From the NCBI GenBank assembly GCA_029880325.1, contig JAOUOP010000058.1:1-49809 (forward strand): a stretch of DNA of 49,809 bases, given 5' to 3'. Source of the DNA: Myxococcales bacterium. Lineage in GTDB: Bacteria; Myxococcota_A; Polyangia; Polyangiales; JAFGIB01. Both the position numbers and the translations under genes were made by a program. The notes beneath the pieces were generated by a model. That model was given only the letters and a program-made list of their open reading frames with translations, was not told the origin of the DNA and ran no database searches. Numbering within the stretch: the first letter of the stretch is position 1; every line of letters starts with the position of its first letter. This document shows, one piece after another, positions 34,505 through 43,457 of this stretch.

Positions 34505-36349
34505 CTAGACGAGGTTGAGGCGTCCGAGGGTCGCGGCGGTGGGCTCACCGTCTTCGCTCCAGCCGCGCAGCTTGTAGTACTCGGGCAGCATCTCGTCGAG
34601 GCGGTTGACCATGCCCTTGGTGGGGCCGCTCTTGATCGCGTCCTTGAGCAGGCGCTTGGGCAGGGTGTCGTCCTTACCCGTCAGGCCCGCCGCCAGGTTG
34701 TACTTGCGCTCGATGTTCCAGATGCGCTCGCCTATCTCGAGCAGCTTCTCGCCGGAGAAGTCGCCCTCGCAGGCGGCCTGGATCTGGGGCTGGTAGTCGT
34801 CGAGGCCCAGGGCAAAGCTGGTGAAGATGCACAGGCCGCTGGAGTCGATCATCGCCGTCAAGTCCTGGAAAGCCTTGGCCAGCTCGGCCTTGCCCTCGGT
34901 GACGTGCGGATCGGTCTTGACCGGAAGCCCCAGAACTTCCGACGAGACCGTGTAGCCACGCAGGTGACAGCCGCCGCGATTGCTGGTGGCGTAGGCCAGG
35001 CCCATGCCCTGGACACCGCGCGGGTCGTAGGCTGGAAACTCCTGGCCCTTGACCGTCATGGAGAACTCCGGATGCCCGTACTTTTCGCACAGGCGCTTGG
35101 AGCCCATGCCGATCTCGACGCCGAAGCCCTCGCCCTTGCCGGTCTGTTCGGCGATCTTCATCAAGGCATCGGCGCTGCCAAAAGTCAGGGGATAGCCGAC
35201 TTGCTCCTCGGTGATGGCACCCACATCGTAGAGTTCCATCGCGGCGGCCACCGTGGACCCGAAGGAGATGGGATCCATGCCGTGCTCGTTGCACAGGAAA
35301 TTCGCAAAGGTCAGGGCGTCGAGGTCGTCGACCTTGGTGGAGGCGCCCATGGCCCAGGCCGCCTCGTATTCCAGGCCACCGGACTCCTTTTGGTATTCGG
35401 GGCGGTCTTTGACGGAGACGTGCTTGGGGTTGATCTTGGAGACGCGCGCGCAGCCGATGGTGCAGGCGAAGCAGGCATTGTTGCTGACGAGGTTTTTGTG
35501 GCCGTCGGCGGTGGTCTCATGCATGGCCTCACCGCTGATCTTCTCGGCACCCTCGAATTGGCCGTCGCGGGCGTTTTCCGTGGGCAGCGCACCGCTTTCA
35601 TTGATGATATTCATCAAGACCTGGGTGCCGTAGGTCGGCAGGCCCTCGCCGGTGACCGTGTGCTCGGCCAGCACCTTCTTGGCTGCCATGGTCGACTGCA
35701 TGAAGGCCCTGGGATCGTTGACCTGCACGCCCTTGGTGCCGCGGGCGGCGATGGCCTTGAGGTTCTTCGAGCCCATCACCGCGCCCACGCCCGAGCGCCC
35801 GGCGGCACGGTCCAGATCGTTGACCACGGCCGCGAAGAGCACGCCGTTTTCACCGGCCTCGCCGATACTAGCCACCTTGATTTTGTCGTCGCCGTGCTTT
35901 TCCTTGATCGCCGGCTCCGTATGCCACACGGAGGTGCCCCAGAGGTCGTCGGCGGGCAAAAGCTCGCAGTTGTCGTCCTTGATGAAGAGGTAGACTGGCT
36001 TGGGGGACTTGCCCTCGAAGATGATCATGTCCCAGCCCGCCGTCTTGAGCTCGGCACCGAAGAAGCCACCCGAGTTGGAGCAGGCGATGGCGCCCGTGAG
36101 CGGGCTCTTGGTGATAACCGACCAACGCCCAGCGGTGGAGGCGATGGTGCCGGTCAGCGGACCGGTGGCGATGATTAGCTTGTTGTCGGGCGAAAATGGG
36201 TCGACCGTGGGATCGGTCTCCTCCACCAGGTATTTGGTGCCGAGGCCGCGCTGCCCCAGGTACTGGGCCGCCCACTCCATGTTCAGGGGCTCGCTGCTGC
36301 AATCGCCCGTGGTCAGGTTCACTCTGAGGATCTTTCTTGCCCAACTCAT
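34505..36349 (-). CDS. Aldehyde:ferredoxin oxidoreductase family protein, W/Mo subunit
   Basis: A 614-residue bis-pterin tungsten (or molybdenum) enzyme that oxidises aldehydes to acids, or reduces acids, at low potential. The N-terminal AOR domain (KILRVNLTTGDCSSEPL, AAQYLGQRGLGTKYLVEE, ATGPLTGTIASTAGRWSVIT) binds the cofactor. The [4Fe-4S] ligands are C293-x2-C296-x3-C300 in NNACFACTIGC and a distal Cys ~507 in DSSGLCIFTSF. AAGCAGGAGACGATC precedes ATG 36349, a strong ribosome binding site; the in-frame ATG at 36421 is not needed. The gene lies 75 bp after the ferredoxin and 21 bp before the FAD subunit. The aldehyde substrate is unknown. Confidence 0.94.
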   Translation of the reverse strand: MSWARKILRVNLTTGDCSSEPLNMEWAAQYLGQRGLGTKYLVEETDPTVDPFSPDNKLIIATGPLTGTIASTAGRWSVITKSPLTGAIACSNSGGFFGAELKTAGWDMIIFEGKSPKPVYLFIKDDNCELLPADDLWGTSVWHTEPAIKEKHGDDKIKVASIGEAGENGVLFAAVVNDLDRAAGRSGVGAVMGSKNLKAIAARGTKGVQVNDPRAFMQSTMAAKKVLAEHTVTGEGLPTYGTQVLMNIINESGALPTENARDGQFEGAEKISGEAMHETTADGHKNLVSNNACFACTIGCARVSKINPKHVSVKDRPEYQKESGGLEYEAAWAMGASTKVDDLDALTFANFLCNEHGMDPISFGSTVAAAMELYDVGAITEEQVGYPLTFGSADALMKIAEQTGKGEGFGVEIGMGSKRLCEKYGHPEFSMTVKGQEFPAYDPRGVQGMGLAYATSNRGGCHLRGYTVSSEVLGLPVKTDPHVTEGKAELAKAFQDLTAMIDSSGLCIFTSFALGLDDYQPQIQAACEGDFSGEKLLEIGERIWNIERKYNLAAGLTGKDDTLPKRLLKDAIKSGPTKGMVNRLDEMLPEYYKLRGWSEDGEPTAATLGRLNLV

Positions 36350-36424
36350 GATCGTCTCCTGCTTTCGTCGCGTTCTACGGCTCTCGATTTCTGCAGCCCC
36401 AAAATTCCAACTCCACGTCAAATC

Positions 36425-36880
36425 TCATCCGGGCGCCGGGGCTCCCGATGCCCCCACCACCTCCCGCTCGGCCAGCTCGATGGCGCCGGTGGGACACGAG
36501 GCGATACAGGCCGGTCCCATGTCGTCGCCGTGACAAAGGTCGCACTTGAGTACCTTGCCAGCGTCTGGATAGTAATTGACCGTGCCGTAGGGGCAGGCGA
36601 TGGTGCAGACCTTACAACCCACGCAGCGGTCTTCGAGCAGCACCTTCACGCCGGTTTCGGCCACCTCGAAGATGGCATCGACGGGGCAGGCGTGCATACA
36701 CCAGGCCTCCTCGCACTGCAGACAGGCATAGGGGACGTTCTTCGACATCTCCTTGAGCTCGAAGATACGAATGCGCGAACGCTCGGTGGCGAACACGCCT
36801 TCGCGCATGCCCGAGCAGGCCAACTCGCACTGATGGCAGCCGGTGCACTTGTCGATGATGAAGTGGAGCGCCTTGGCCAA
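36425..36880 (-). CDS. Four-cluster ferredoxin-like electron-transfer subunit
   Basis: A 151-residue HycB/AorA-type protein with four [4Fe-4S] cluster motifs: CTGCHQCELAC, CLQCEEAWCMHACP, CVGCKVCTIACP, and CDLC...CIASCP. It should wire the AOR active site to the flavin subunit. It starts at TTG 36880 (MAKALHF); AAAGG lies 11 nt upstream. A TACACT hexamer at 36908-36913 could be the -10 of the operon promoter. It is the first of five minus-strand genes spaced or overlapping closely enough to be one operon, ending at 32595. The gene is divergent from the ROK kinase. Confidence 0.92.
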   Translation of the reverse strand: MAKALHFIIDKCTGCHQCELACSGMREGVFATERSRIRIFELKEMSKNVPYACLQCEEAWCMHACPVDAIFEVAETGVKVLLEDRCVGCKVCTIACPYGTVNYYPDAGKVLKCDLCHGDDMGPACIASCPTGAIELAEREVVGASGAPAPG

Positions 36881-36907
36881 TGGGCAATCGCCTTTCGCGA
36901 GAGGGCG

Positions 36908-36913
36908 AGTGTA
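36908..36913 (-). promoter_or_regulatory. Candidate -10 of the AOR operon
   Basis: TACACT on the minus strand lies 27 nt before the TTG start of the ferredoxin gene, leaving a normal leader with a ribosome binding site. No good -35 at 16-18 bp spacing was found, so support is modest. Confidence 0.3.
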
Positions 36914-37019
36914 GCAGAGGAGTTGGTGCCAATCCTATGCGCTGGACCACTTGCGCTTCAGTAGGCCAGATACGTAGGTAATTTGCTCCACAGCTTGGGC
37001 CAATGTCTCGCGGTTAACC

Positions 37020-37049
37020 ATGTGCGACGATGTCGGCGGAGTGGCACAT
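37020..37049. promoter_or_regulatory. Inverted repeat ATGTGC...GCACAT upstream of the ROK gene
   Basis: Six-base arms ATGTGC (37020-37025) and GCACAT (37044-37049) are separated by 18 bp, just upstream of a TACGCT hexamer (37077-37082) that could be the -10 for the kinase gene. The position suits an operator. Short arms mean chance occurrence is possible. Confidence 0.25.
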
Positions 37050-37115
37050 CGCGGGACTACTCGAAGGGCGCCGTGCTACGCTCCAGCGCCCATGAATGCT
37101 GCGACGGAAGGTGAA

Positions 37116-38012
37116 ATGCCTCGCATTGGCGTCGACCTCGGCGGTACCAAGATCGAGCTGCTAGCCCTGGGCTCCAGGGGCCAAACGTTGTATCGGCGAC
37201 GGATCGCGACGCCCAAGGATGGGTACGACGCGATCGTGCAGGGCGTGAGCCAATTGGTGAGTTCCGCCGAGACCGAAATCAACACGCGAGCGACGGTGGG
37301 CGTGGGAACACCGGGCGCCCATTCGCCGAGCACGGGGCTCTTGCGCAACAGCAATACCGTATGTCTCAACGGCCGGCCCCTGGATCGGGACCTGAGCCAG
37401 GCCCTGGGGCGCGAGGTGCGCGTGCACAACGACGCCAACTGCTTTGCGCTATCCGAAGCGGTGGACGGCGCCGCTCGGGGGGCCAGCGTGGTCTTTGGGG
37501 TCATCGTGGGCACCGGGACCGGCGCCGGCGTGGTCATCGAGGGGCGGCCGAGGCTTGGCAAAAACGCCATCGCCGGCGAGTGGGGGCACAACCCGCTGCC
37601 CTGGCCCCGCGACGACGAATGCCCGGGGCCGGCCTGTTACTGTGGCAAGCGCGGCTGCATCGAGACCTTTCTCTGCGGGCCGGGCATCGCGCGCGACCAC
37701 GTCCGCCACGGAGGAGAAGCGTTGAGCGCCGCCGAGATCGCGGCCCGCGCGGCCGGCGGCGACGGGCAGGCACGGGCCACACTCGAACGGCACGCCGAGC
37801 GCATGGCCCGGGCGCTCGCGAGCGTGATCAACGTGCTCGACCCGGATGTCATCGTGCTCGGTGGAGGTGTCTCGTTGATCGAAGGTTTGCCCGAGACCGT
37901 GGAGCAGCGGTTGCCCGACTACGTCTTTTCGGAGGCGGTGGCCACGCGCGTGCTCAGGGCAGTGCATGGTGACGCAAGCGGGGTGCGCGGGGCGGCGTGG
38001 CTGTGGCCGTAG
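37116..38012 (+). CDS. ROK-family sugar kinase
   Basis: A 298-residue kinase of the ROK family (glucokinase, N-acetylglucosamine kinase or fructokinase type). The ATP-binding signature is GVDLGGTKIEL at the N-terminus. The ROK zinc site appears as CPGPACYCGKRGCIETF. The sugar-binding region includes NSNTVCLNGRPLDRDL and VHNDANCFALSE, with the catalytic Asp in HNDAN. There is no N-terminal helix-turn-helix, so it is an enzyme rather than a repressor. ATG 37116 has GGAAGGTGA just upstream; ATG 37092 would add eight residues but lacks a ribosome binding site. No sugar transporter is adjacent. Which hexose it uses is unknown. Confidence 0.92.
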   Translation: MPRIGVDLGGTKIELLALGSRGQTLYRRRIATPKDGYDAIVQGVSQLVSSAETEINTRATVGVGTPGAHSPSTGLLRNSNTVCLNGRPLDRDLSQALGREVRVHNDANCFALSEAVDGAARGASVVFGVIVGTGTGAGVVIEGRPRLGKNAIAGEWGHNPLPWPRDDECPGPACYCGKRGCIETFLCGPGIARDHVRHGGEALSAAEIAARAAGGDGQARATLERHAERMARALASVINVLDPDVIVLGGGVSLIEGLPETVEQRLPDYVFSEAVATRVLRAVHGDASGVRGAAWLWP

Positions 38013-38160
38013 CCGGCGGCTCCCGGCGTCTGCGTTGGCTTCCGGTCTCGCGGTAATCGGTGAGCACGAAGAGATTGGGTCTACCGCTCAGATAGGTGAA
38101 CGCTACGCGCTGCACATCCTGCACGGTGACCGCCTCGACGCCGCTGGAGTCACACCAAAT
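37954..38160 (-). pseudogene. Probable remnant of an M16 peptidase C-terminus
   Basis: In the 181-bp gap between the convergent ROK and hybrid kinase genes, one minus-strand frame reads GVEAVTVQDVQRVAFTYL then SGRPNLFVLTDYRETG, which resembles the conserved C-terminal end of M16-family zinc peptidases (typically a Val-Thr-x-x-Asp-Val-x-x-Val-Ala-x-x-Tyr-Leu stretch followed by a hydrophobic strand). The frame stays open to a TGA at 37954, running 59 bp into the antisense of the ROK gene. No start codon or N-terminal part of an M16 protein is present upstream; the hybrid kinase ends there. It is most likely a relic left by a deletion. Chance similarity cannot be excluded. Confidence 0.4.
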
Positions 38161-38193
38161 CCCAATCGGACACCCGCAGCCGCAGGTTCGGGT

Positions 38194-40815
38194 TCACTTG
38201 TCGAGCACTTCGCGAACGCGCTGAGCCAGGGCGGCGTGGGTGTAGGGCTTGGCGAGAAACTCCACGCCATCCTTGAGGATGCCGTGGTGCACGATCACGT
38301 TGGCGGTGTAGCCCGAGGCAAAAAGCACCTTGAGGTCGGGGCGCAACTCGAGCACGCGCTGCGACAGCACCTGGCCGTTCATCTCCGGCATGATCACGTC
38401 GGTCAGCAGCATGTGCACGGGTTCGTCGATTGAGGTCAGCCCCTGGAGCGCGGCAGGGCCGCTTTCAAAGGCGTGCACCGTATAGCCCTGGCGCTCGAGC
38501 ATGAGCTTGGCAACCCGGCGCACACGGGCCTCGTCCTCCACCAGGATCAGGGTCTCGCTTCCGCGTGGTAGGGTCGCGAACGTCGTCGCTTCGACTTCGT
38601 CGGCGCTGGCATCGACGCGCGGCCAGTAAAGCTTGAACGTGGTGCCGCGGCCGACCTCGGAATAAACCTCCACGTTGCCGCCGTTTTGCCTGACTGCGCC
38701 ATAGACCATGGCCAGCCCCAGGCCCGTGCCCTTGCCGGCTTCCTTGGTGGTGAAAAACGGTTCGAAGATCTGCTTGCGAACTTCTTCGGACATGCCCCCG
38801 CCGTCATCGGAGACCGCCAGCACGACGTATCTTCCCGGCTGTACGCCCACGTGCCGGGCCGAATAGGCTTCGTCGAGGCTGACGTTGGTGGCTTCGAGCG
38901 TGAGCTTGCCACCGTCGGGCATGGCGTCGCGGGCGTTGACGGCGAGGTTCAAGATGACCTGCTCGGCTTGCCCAGGGTCCATGCGCACATGACCCAGGTC
39001 TTCGCTCAGAATGACTTCCAGCTGCACGTCCTCACCGATGATGCGCGCGAGCATGGGCTCCATCTTGGCAAGCGTCTCGTTGAGATCGAGTACGCGCGGC
39101 GCGATGATCTGCTTGCGTGAGAAGGCCAACAGTTGCTCCGTAAGCGAAGCGGCCGTGTGTGAGGCTTGTTGAATTTCGGTCAGGTACTCGTTTAGGTTAT
39201 CGGTGTTGGGCAACTCCGCCAGCGCCAACTCGGTGTAGCCGCTGATGACGGTCAATGCATTGTTGAAGTCGTGGGCGACGCCACCGGCAAGGCGACCCAC
39301 CGATTCCATCTTCTGGGCTTGTGCGAACTGGGACTGAAGCCGCTTGCTCTCCGAAATGTCCTGAAAAGCCCCGACCATGTGCGAAATGTTTCCGCCCGCG
39401 TCGAGCAAAATGTTGGCGGCCACAAGCGTGTCGAAGTGGCTGCCGTCGCGCCGTTGTGCGGTGGCCTCGCCCTTCCATACGCCACGAAGCTGCAGCGCAT
39501 CGACGATCTCCGCGGTGCGCTCGGGATCGCCGAACTCCAGTGGCGAACGCCCCACGGCCTCTTCTTCACGCTCGTAGCCCCACATGCGCAGGAAGGCGGG
39601 GTTTACGTAGATGATCTTGCCCTCGGCATCGGCGATTGCGATGCCGTTGATGGATGTCGCGATCGCACGATCCTTGATCTCCATCAGCCGCTCGGCGCGT
39701 TTGCGCTCGCTGATGTCCTGCACGATGCCGCGCAGCAGCAAGGGCGTGCCCTGGGCATCGTTGACGACCGCCGCGCGCAGATAGAGCCAGTGCCACTGCT
39801 CGCGTTCGGCCTTTCGCTCCAACTCGAGGTCGACGGCATCGCCGGTCTCGATCGAATATTCGATGGCGGCCAGCGCTCGCTTTTCGCTGTCCTCGGTGTA
39901 GCCGCTTTCGAGCAAGCGCTGGCGCCAGCCTTGCGTCGGGTCGCTAACGGGCAGACCCTCTCGAGACAAATCGAGCAAGGCCTTGGAGCTGCGCATGGTG
40001 TCGGTGGTGAGGTCCATCTCGAAGCTGGCAATCCGGCCGATGCGCTGGGCCTCCTCCAGCAGGGCTTCACTCTTTTGCAGGGCTTCCAGGTTTTCGACCT
40101 GCTCGGTGACGTCGTGGGCATTGATGACGATGCCGGTCACGTGGGGATCGTCGAGCCGATTGGTCGCCGAGCCCACGAACCAGCGGTGACTGCCATCGGC
40201 GTGGCAGAGGCGCGCGCGCCAGGGCTGCACGACCTCCGGATGCTGCTGGCTCTGTCGAAAGACCTGAGTCATGGACTCACGGTCTTCGGGCCAGACCAGG
40301 TCGGCCACGTTCTTGTCCCGCCACGCTTCGACGCTGAAGCCCAGCGAACGCTCGAAAGCCGGGCTCAGATAGCGCAGCTCGCCCTCGGCAGCAGTGACCA
40401 GGATGATGTCGACGGTATGCTCCACAAGGCCGCGAAAGTATCGACCCTCGGCCGCCATGACCGCGTCCAGGCGCTCGCGCTCTTCGATGGTCCGGCCGCG
40501 CACGAAGAGGCGCTGGGTCTCGGGGTCGCCCATACCCATCCAGCGAACCGGCTGATGGCGACCGTCGGCCTGACGCAGGCGAGCATCGAACTCCAGGCTC
40601 TGTGGACCTTCGACAATTGCGACCAGCGCGGCCTTGGCCGCCGCGACGTCGTCGGGGTGGAGCAGATCCAAAAATCGCGCAGCCTCGTCGGCGACCGCTC
40701 CCCAACCCAGCACTCGACGCAAGGCGGCGCTCGCGTGATCGAGCGTGCCATCGGGGGCACCGATCCAGCAGAAGTCAGGGGATAGCTCGAAGAACTTGTC
40801 GAGGTCGTAGCTCAT
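38194..40815 (-). CDS. Multi-PAS hybrid histidine kinase with C-terminal receiver
   Basis: An 873-residue soluble hybrid kinase without membrane segments. About four PAS/PAC modules occupy residues 1-500 (for example DKFFELSPDFCWIGAPDGTL and SINGIAIADAEGKIIYVNPAF). HisKA phospho-acceptor His ~515 is in GGVAHDFNNALTVISGY; the ATPase domain contains LAVNARDAMPDGG, VSDDGGGMS and GKGTGLGLAM. The receiver has Asp ~806 in LLTDVIMPEMNG and Lys in FLAKPYTHAAL. ATG 40815 (MSYDLDKFF) is preferred to 41070, because the intervening 85 codons are Arg/Cys-rich noise. The architecture is close to that of the kinase at 26203, suggesting paralogy. No cognate regulator is adjacent. Confidence 0.92.
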   Translation of the reverse strand: MSYDLDKFFELSPDFCWIGAPDGTLDHASAALRRVLGWGAVADEAARFLDLLHPDDVAAAKAALVAIVEGPQSLEFDARLRQADGRHQPVRWMGMGDPETQRLFVRGRTIEERERLDAVMAAEGRYFRGLVEHTVDIILVTAAEGELRYLSPAFERSLGFSVEAWRDKNVADLVWPEDRESMTQVFRQSQQHPEVVQPWRARLCHADGSHRWFVGSATNRLDDPHVTGIVINAHDVTEQVENLEALQKSEALLEEAQRIGRIASFEMDLTTDTMRSSKALLDLSREGLPVSDPTQGWRQRLLESGYTEDSEKRALAAIEYSIETGDAVDLELERKAEREQWHWLYLRAAVVNDAQGTPLLLRGIVQDISERKRAERLMEIKDRAIATSINGIAIADAEGKIIYVNPAFLRMWGYEREEEAVGRSPLEFGDPERTAEIVDALQLRGVWKGEATAQRRDGSHFDTLVAANILLDAGGNISHMVGAFQDISESKRLQSQFAQAQKMESVGRLAGGVAHDFNNALTVISGYTELALAELPNTDNLNEYLTEIQQASHTAASLTEQLLAFSRKQIIAPRVLDLNETLAKMEPMLARIIGEDVQLEVILSEDLGHVRMDPGQAEQVILNLAVNARDAMPDGGKLTLEATNVSLDEAYSARHVGVQPGRYVVLAVSDDGGGMSEEVRKQIFEPFFTTKEAGKGTGLGLAMVYGAVRQNGGNVEVYSEVGRGTTFKLYWPRVDASADEVEATTFATLPRGSETLILVEDEARVRRVAKLMLERQGYTVHAFESGPAALQGLTSIDEPVHMLLTDVIMPEMNGQVLSQRVLELRPDLKVLFASGYTANVIVHHGILKDGVEFLAKPYTHAALAQRVREVLDK

Positions 40816-41741
40816 GATCACACTCCGGACTCGGGGGCGGCTGCCGGGGGGGAAGCAGTTTGGGGTCAGTGGTTTTTTAAGGCAATGGGCGAGGGCGGCG
40901 TGACCGCCCCGGGCGCGTAGTCGGCGGCCGCGGCAGCGCCCACCGCTCGCCCTCGCACAGCGGCAGCGCATGACCAGTGCACAGCGCATCGAGCGGGCGG
41001 TGGGCGGGTCGCCCGCCGTCACGCACCAAAGGGGGAAGTTATTCCTTCGCGAGCCCCTGCGATCGACCATGGCGGAGGTTGCGATAGCCTCGACGAAACC
41101 TTCGATGTGGGTGCCGCATCGGCCCGCTGATCCCGCGGAGATACGGTGGTTTCAAACCGGCCACCTGGACGACGAAAATCTTGCCGGCGTCGAAGGCGCT
41201 TTCGAAGGGCGCGCCGAACCCCAAAGTTTTCCCGCTCATGGTTGCTTGCTCTTCGGTGAAAAGGGCGGACGGGTGCGGTCGCCGCGCCGCGTGTGCGCAC
41301 AGCGCGACCCCGAAGACCGGCGTTGAAATCCGACACGGCCAGCCACAGCCGGCTGTCACACCGATGCGGTCATCGGTGACACCGAAGCAGGAACCAGACT
41401 GCGTAGAGCGTGTGAACGCTCCTGGCGGACCCGGCTCAGCTCGCGGGGGCGGCGTGTGCGGCGATCTCGACGCGTTGGGAAGATGCTTGTTTCACGTGGC
41501 CGCCCTCCTTCCTGGCAGTTTGCTTGGAAGCACGCACGTCGTTACGGCACGAAGTTGCGGTGGCCCCCATGGCTTGCGACCGCCTGGCCAAATGAAGGCG
41601 CGTGGCGCTTCATCGAAATCGCGGCTGCCCGAGACGAAGAGCTACCTGCCCCCGCGAACGTGCTCGGCGAGTTTTGACGTGCCAAGGCGAACCGGCGCCG
41701 ATCCCGTGATTGCCACTGCCACTACCGCCCGCACCGCGATG
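40816..41741. other. Gene-poor 926-bp intergenic region
   Basis: No ORF here is convincing. A GGGCGG...CCGCCC hairpin near 40894-40910 is followed on the minus strand by an A-rich run, upstream of the hybrid kinase. A minus-strand frame from an ATG at 41239 to a stop at 41039 reads MSGKTLGFGAPFESAFDAGK and then loses protein character. A plus-strand frame open from 41327 to 41677 ends with IEIAAARDEELPAPANVLGEF; it has a GTG at 41456, lower GC3 than neighbouring genes and no ribosome binding site. Both may be relics. I see no RNA gene or mobile element signature. Confidence 0.5.
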
Positions 41742-42218
41742 CTATTGCTCGGTGGTGCAGTTGGAGAGTTCCACCACGCGGCCGACCGGCTCCTGTCGGA
41801 ACTGCTTGAACCAGCCGACGACCTCGATACGTTGACCGGGCGAGATTTCCGCCAGCGGACCGCGATCGTTGGGGTGGAAATAGCACAGCAGCCGGCCCTC
41901 GCTCGGATCCTGCGGCATCAAAATCACGTATCCGTACTTCTTGGTTCGCACGTGCTCGACGGCAGTGGGGGTGGGGGCCATGTATTCCAACGTGGCGACG
42001 CGCTGCCTTTTGGTCTGAAGGCCCACGTGCTCAACCGTGCCCGTGACTTTCAGATACTTATCCTCATAGGTCTCGTGCGCCTTGATCGCGTTCCCGCGAG
42101 AAGCGGTCAGTAGTTCATCCAGTCTTACGGTTTCGAGGCTCGGGCCACAGGCGGTGATCGCAACGAGCAAGAAGCTCCCCCACCTCACGCCCAACGATTG
42201 AAGGCGATCTTCTTCCAT
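41742..42218 (-). CDS. OB-fold (tRNA_anti-like) lipoprotein
   Basis: A 158-residue exported lipoprotein: the N-terminal segment RWGSFLLVAITAC provides a lipobox (ITAC). The mature part resembles the tRNA_anti-like OB-fold family: residues NAIKAHETYEDKYLKVTGTV, then a beta strand series, and SPGQRIEVVGWFKQF near the end, with a conserved-looking CYFHPNDRGPLAEI segment. Such proteins are of unknown function, often in envelopes. The start is uncertain (ATG 42218, ATG 42236 or an in-frame GTG about 30 bp further in); none has a good ribosome binding site. The ruvB stop lies 157 bp away on the same strand. Codon use looks like its neighbours. Confidence 0.72.
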   Translation of the reverse strand: MEEDRLQSLGVRWGSFLLVAITACGPSLETVRLDELLTASRGNAIKAHETYEDKYLKVTGTVEHVGLQTKRQRVATLEYMAPTPTAVEHVRTKKYGYVILMPQDPSEGRLLCYFHPNDRGPLAEISPGQRIEVVGWFKQFRQEPVGRVVELSNCTTEQ

Positions 42219-42375
42219 GACGCGCGTCGCTATCATGAAGGACGAGCCATGCCAACCTCTCGCCCGAAAGGTTCCCAGTCCGCGGCCATCACCACATCGG
42301 AGAGGATGGGCGCAGTATCGGCGCCGCAGACTGTGAGTGCTTCGCGTTTTGCGTGTTTGCGCCCCCACGCCCCAC

Positions 42376-43416
42376 TCAAAACAACCGCTGCTGCGAGCGC
42401 GGTGGCGTCGGCACGCCCAGGTGCTCATAACCGCGGTCGGTGACCACGCGGCCGCGGGCGGTGCGCGCCAAAAACCCCTGCTGCAGCAGGTAGGGCTCGT
42501 AGACGTCTTCGAGGGTGTCGCGGGGTTCGCTGAGCGCTGCGGCGAGCGTGTCGATGCCCACGGGGCCACCGTTGTAGTGCTCGATGATGGTTTTGAGCAG
42601 GCGGCGGTCCATGGCGTCGAGGCCGGCGCCGTCGACGTCGAGCCGGGTGAGAGCGGCGTCTGCTAACTTACGGTCAATGTCGCCATCACCCAGGACAGTG
42701 GCGAAGTCGCGGGCGCGCCGCAGCAGGCGATTGGCGATACGCGGGGTGCCGCGGGCGCGGCGGGCGATTTCAAGGGCGGCGTCTTCGTCGAGCTGGATGC
42801 GCAACAGGCGCGCGCTGCGGCTGACGACCTCGGCCAGGTCCTCGGGCGGGTAGTAGTCGAGGCGCTCGACGATGCCGAAGCGCGAGAGCATGGGGTTTGT
42901 CAAAAGGCCCGTACGCGTGGTGGCGCCGATGAGCGTGAACGGGGCCAAGGGCAGCTGAATGCTGGCGGCGTAGGGTCCGTCGCCCTGGACGATGTCGATG
43001 CGGAAGTCTTCGACGGCGGTGTAGAGGTTTTCCTCGACCACGGCCGACAGGCGGTGGATTTCATCGATGAAGAGCACGTCGCCGCGCTCCATGCGTGTGA
43101 GCAAGGCCGCCAGCTGGCCCTTGTGCTCGACCGCGGGGCCGTGGGCGGTGAGCACCTGGCGGCCCATTTCGTTGCCCAGGATGTTGGCGACGGTGGTCTT
43201 GCCCAGACCCGGCGGTCCGCACAAAAGCACGTGGTCGAGCGGCTCGCCCCGTTTACGCGCGGCCTGCACGTAGACCTGGAGGTTGTCCATCATCTTGCGC
43301 TGGCCGATGAACTCGGAAAAGCCCACGGGGCGCAGCGCGCGGTCGAGCTCGCGGTCGTCGAGTCCGGCTTCGCCATCCAATAGCCGCCCCGCTTCCTGTG
43401 GGTTGTCTTCGCTCAT
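42376..43416 (-). CDS. ruvB: Holliday junction branch migration helicase RuvB
   Basis: AAA+ motor of the RuvAB complex that drives branch migration of Holliday junctions. The 346-residue protein has Walker A GPPGLGKTT, Walker B LFIDEIHRL, the RuvB signature LIGATTRTGLLTNPMLSRFGI, sensor residues in RARGTPRIANRLLRR, and a C-terminal winged helix (EDVYEPYLLQQGFLARTARGR). It is the last of the yebC-ruvC-ruvA-ruvB group, 41 bp after ruvA. Length and all motifs are standard. Confidence 0.98.
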   Translation of the reverse strand: MSEDNPQEAGRLLDGEAGLDDRELDRALRPVGFSEFIGQRKMMDNLQVYVQAARKRGEPLDHVLLCGPPGLGKTTVANILGNEMGRQVLTAHGPAVEHKGQLAALLTRMERGDVLFIDEIHRLSAVVEENLYTAVEDFRIDIVQGDGPYAASIQLPLAPFTLIGATTRTGLLTNPMLSRFGIVERLDYYPPEDLAEVVSRSARLLRIQLDEDAALEIARRARGTPRIANRLLRRARDFATVLGDGDIDRKLADAALTRLDVDGAGLDAMDRRLLKTIIEHYNGGPVGIDTLAAALSEPRDTLEDVYEPYLLQQGFLARTARGRVVTDRGYEHLGVPTPPRSQQRLF

Positions 43417-43457
43417 CTGCGCGTTGCTTCCGCGTGTCCGATCTTGGCCATGACAGT

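Noticed and set aside
41181..42113. A 310-codon plus-strand frame
   Set aside because: Its 3' part is antisense to the OB-fold lipoprotein gene and its 5' part lacks protein character and a ribosome binding site.
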